Shown one piece after another: positions 61,932 through 64,000 of a DNA stretch of 64,000 bases. This stretch comes from Urophycis tenuis (Eukaryota > Chordata > Actinopteri > Gadiformes > Phycidae), in contig JAXIVH010000149.1 in NCBI GenBank assembly GCA_036785325.1, forward strand, positions 343,927 through 407,926, read 5' to 3'. Every line of letters begins with the position of its first letter. Position 1 is the stretch's first letter. The notes beneath the pieces were generated by a model, which was not told the origin of the DNA, did no database searches, and worked only from the letters and a program-made list of their open reading frames with translations. The position numbers were made by a program, and so were the translations under genes.

Positions 61932-64000
61932 GGACCCAACAGAGGACAAGAACCAAGCTCCGGCCCTGATTGGCCAAACCAGGGCTACCTAGCGGTGTTA
62001 ACAACTGGTTTGTGCTGGTCAGGGGGTAAGTATGTGCCCCCTCCTCTCCATAACCAAAACAATGTATCCTAAAAAGTGTTTTACTTACCTTTACTTACCT
62101 CGACGTTACCTCAACAAATGATCACTCCTAAAAAAGCTTAAACCCAATACCAATTCCATTTCGGAAACGACACACCTTGAGAATTGATCACTCTCGGGGG
62201 GGCCTCCCTTGGGTGAGGGTGTATAGTGACAATGGCCAGAAACACCCTATGATCCCAGGGTCCACTACTGATGACGTGTCCTAATATTTCGATAGCACGT
62301 TTATACTAAAATAGAAATGGAAAAGAAAAGTCTCACTCCAGCTGTGACTCGTCTTTATTCAAATAAGTAAATATACCAATGCATTGGAAGTACCTTCAAT
62401 CAAACTAGATTGACCTTCATCTTGGAACAAAGAAAACCTTTGGGAAAAGGAAAAACAAGTCTATATCTCCAAATCAGCGGTTATATCACAACAAGACAGA
62501 TAACCATTTCGTTTTACTTCATTCTTGGTAATATGGGAAAAGAGAGCTGCGGATGACTAGATATTGGCGAGTGCAACTGCCTTTGATCCCCTATTCAACT
62601 ACCGAGTCGTTGGATGAGGTGGGGGGGGGTCATCGAGATAACTCTAACGAACCTAACCGAGCCAGGGCCATCGAAAGAACGGGCTCTCTACACAACCCAT
62701 TTATATTACCTTACCAACTGTTATTCACAAAACGACCACTAGATGGAGGCGATGGACCACCACTGAAGAATCAAAAGAAGGCAACCAGCCTTTAACACAA
62801 AGACTAAAAACTCACTCCAGCTGTGATCCTCTTTATCTAAATAAATAAATAAATAAACAAAAATGAATAAATAAATAGACTAAATAAATATACAAATATA
62901 AATAAATAAATTAAATATAGATTACCTTACCAACTATTGCAATTACCTATTATTATTATTATTACTTACCTATTAATGCAATTTCCCAACCTGGGAACAA
63001 TAGAGTATTTCTATTTCTATTTCTATAACTCTTCTTCACAAAACGACCACTAGGTGGAGACGACGCACCACCAGCGAGGAATCAAAAGAGGAGGAACAAC
63101 CTTGAATACAAAGATTAAAACCCACTCCAGCTGTGAGTCTCTCGATGTATTTATTTACTAAAAAAAAATATATTAAATATATATACTCCTCCCATCTCTT
63201 CTCCCCTGTCTTCCCTCATGGAAATGAGGGAGTTGGGGGAGATAGAGTGTACTAGCCCGATCCGGCGGGGGTGAGTTCAGTCCGTACAGACTGTCTCACC
63301 TTGACTCTACCTTCCTCAATCTCTAGCTCTAACTCTAACCCTAGGGATAACCTCAACCCCAACCCTAACCATAGGCCTAACCTTAGCCCTAACCCTAACT
63401 CAACCCTAACACTAACCCTTACCTTGGCCCTAATCTTAACACTAACCTCAACCCCTAACCTTAGCCTTAACACTAACCCTAACCCCTACTCTAACTCTAA
63501 CCCTAACCCCTACTCTAACTCTAACCCTAAGCCTACCCTAACCTCCAACACTAACCCTACCCTAACTCTAACGCTAACCCTAACTCTAACCTTTGCCCTA
63601 ACTTTAGCCCTAACCCTAGCCTCAGCCATAACCCTAACCCTAACCTTAGCCCTAACCCTAACCTTAACCCTAACCCTAACCTTGGCCCTAACCTTAACAC
63701 TAACCTCAAACCTAACCTTAACCCTAACCTCAGCCATAACCCTAACCCTAACCTTAGCCCTAACCCTAATTCTAGCCCTAACCCTAATCTTAACCATAAC
63801 CTTAACCCTAACCTTGGCCCTAACACTTAACCTAACCTTATCCATAACACTAACCCTAACCTCAACCCTAACCTTAACCCCAATCTCAGCCGTAACCCCA
63901 ACCCTAACCTTATCCCTAACCTTAAACCTAACCCTAACCTCAGCCCTAACCTTAACCCTAACCTCAGCCCTCATCTTAACCCTAACCCCTAACCCCTAAC
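61932..64000 (+). repeat. Monomer 24 (partial, cut by window end)
   Basis: Copy truncated by the window edge inside its telomere-like block (63328 onward). CTCF-like sites are at 62735 and 63047. It is a diverged but clean variant: TAAAAAAG near 62129 as in class A, a G tract of 9, one extra TAAA and a shortened ATT run, and substitutions in the telomere-like block (CCCTAACCTTAG near 63636, CCCTAACCTTAT near 63903). Confidence 0.92.

Larger units (their letters stand above)
1..64000 (+). repeat. Tandem macrosatellite array, ~2787 bp monomer
   Basis: The whole window is a head-to-tail array in one orientation, shown by the recurrence of every landmark at 2787 bp (2784-2789 for most intact copies, 2074 bp for three deleted copies). 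I count 24 monomers phased at the window start; neither array edge is inside the window. No gene interrupts it. Copies in the first 45 kb are almost identical, differing by a handful of markers: a G tract of 8 or 10, single substitutions and a few indels. Full monomers contain two CTCF-like motifs, a CpG-rich block and a ~925 bp degenerate CCCTAA block. The composition suggests subtelomeric or interstitial-telomeric satellite of an animal with TTAGGG telomeres. I do not recognise a named satellite family. Confidence 0.98.

Noticed and set aside
1..64000. CRISPR array or bacterial repeat locus
   Set aside because: Repeats are ~2.8 kb, directly abutting and without variable spacers; the telomere hexamers and CpG/CTCF-like motifs are eukaryotic in character.
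1..64000. Integrated herpesvirus with telomere-like repeats
   Set aside because: No viral gene is present anywhere in the window; telomere-like hexamers alone are not evidence of one.

Overview
This window is one uninterrupted head-to-tail array of a ~2.79 kb tandem repeat (a macrosatellite). It holds 24 monomers: 20 full-length copies, three copies with a shared 711 bp deletion, and one cut by the right window edge. I see no protein-coding gene, rRNA, tRNA or intact mobile element. The long open frames are artefacts of hexameric telomere-like DNA. Each monomer carries ~0.9 kb of degenerate vertebrate-type telomere repeat (CCCTAA on +, TTAGGG on -). TTAGGG telomeres, CTCF-like motifs and CpG-containing promoter-like DNA point to an animal genome, plausibly a vertebrate, and to a subtelomeric or interstitial-telomeric location. 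The species cannot be read from the sequence.

Layout of one monomer (coordinates of the first copy, phased at the window start): 1-96, right end of a GC/CpG-rich block with an inverted CCAAT box and a GTAAGT splice-donor-like edge; 97-400, moderately AT-rich DNA of no recognised family; 401-443, box A; 444-721, unclassified DNA with a variable G tract (690-697); 793-915, box B with CTCF-like site 1 (804-818); 901-1098, ATAAA, ATT and TTTCTA simple repeats; 1109-1232, box C, a diverged duplicate of box B with CTCF-like site 2 (1120-1134); 1285-1373, two predicted hairpins; 1401-2325, degenerate telomere-like block; 2326-2510, linker; 2511 onward, the next GC/CpG-rich block (16 CpG), which contains three ~47 bp internal repeats.

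Array-scale structure: the monomers in the first 45 kb differ by only a few diagnostic substitutions or indels each, so the array was homogenised recently. Monomers 1-3 (1-7645) reappear as 6-8 (13206-20850) at an offset of 13,205 bp. A short monomer and its right neighbour reappear at an offset of 15,279 bp. From 28.5 kb a four-monomer (11,148 bp) higher-order period is visible through a shared marker. From about 45.2 to 61.25 kb scattered single-base indels accumulate, peaking at 57-61.2 kb, and then stop abruptly. This looks more like poor assembly consensus than biology.

How it may work (inference): each monomer places a CpG-rich, promoter-like block just upstream, on the minus strand, of the TTAGGG-sense block, and the block is followed on that strand by an AATAAA motif. 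The monomer also has two co-oriented CTCF-like motifs. This combines the architecture of human TERRA promoters (CpG-rich subtelomeric repeat, CTCF, UUAGGG transcript) with that of CTCF-binding macrosatellites such as DXZ4. The three short monomers have lost both CTCF-like sites, box B, box C and the minus-strand AATAAA, while keeping the CpG block and most of the telomere-like block.
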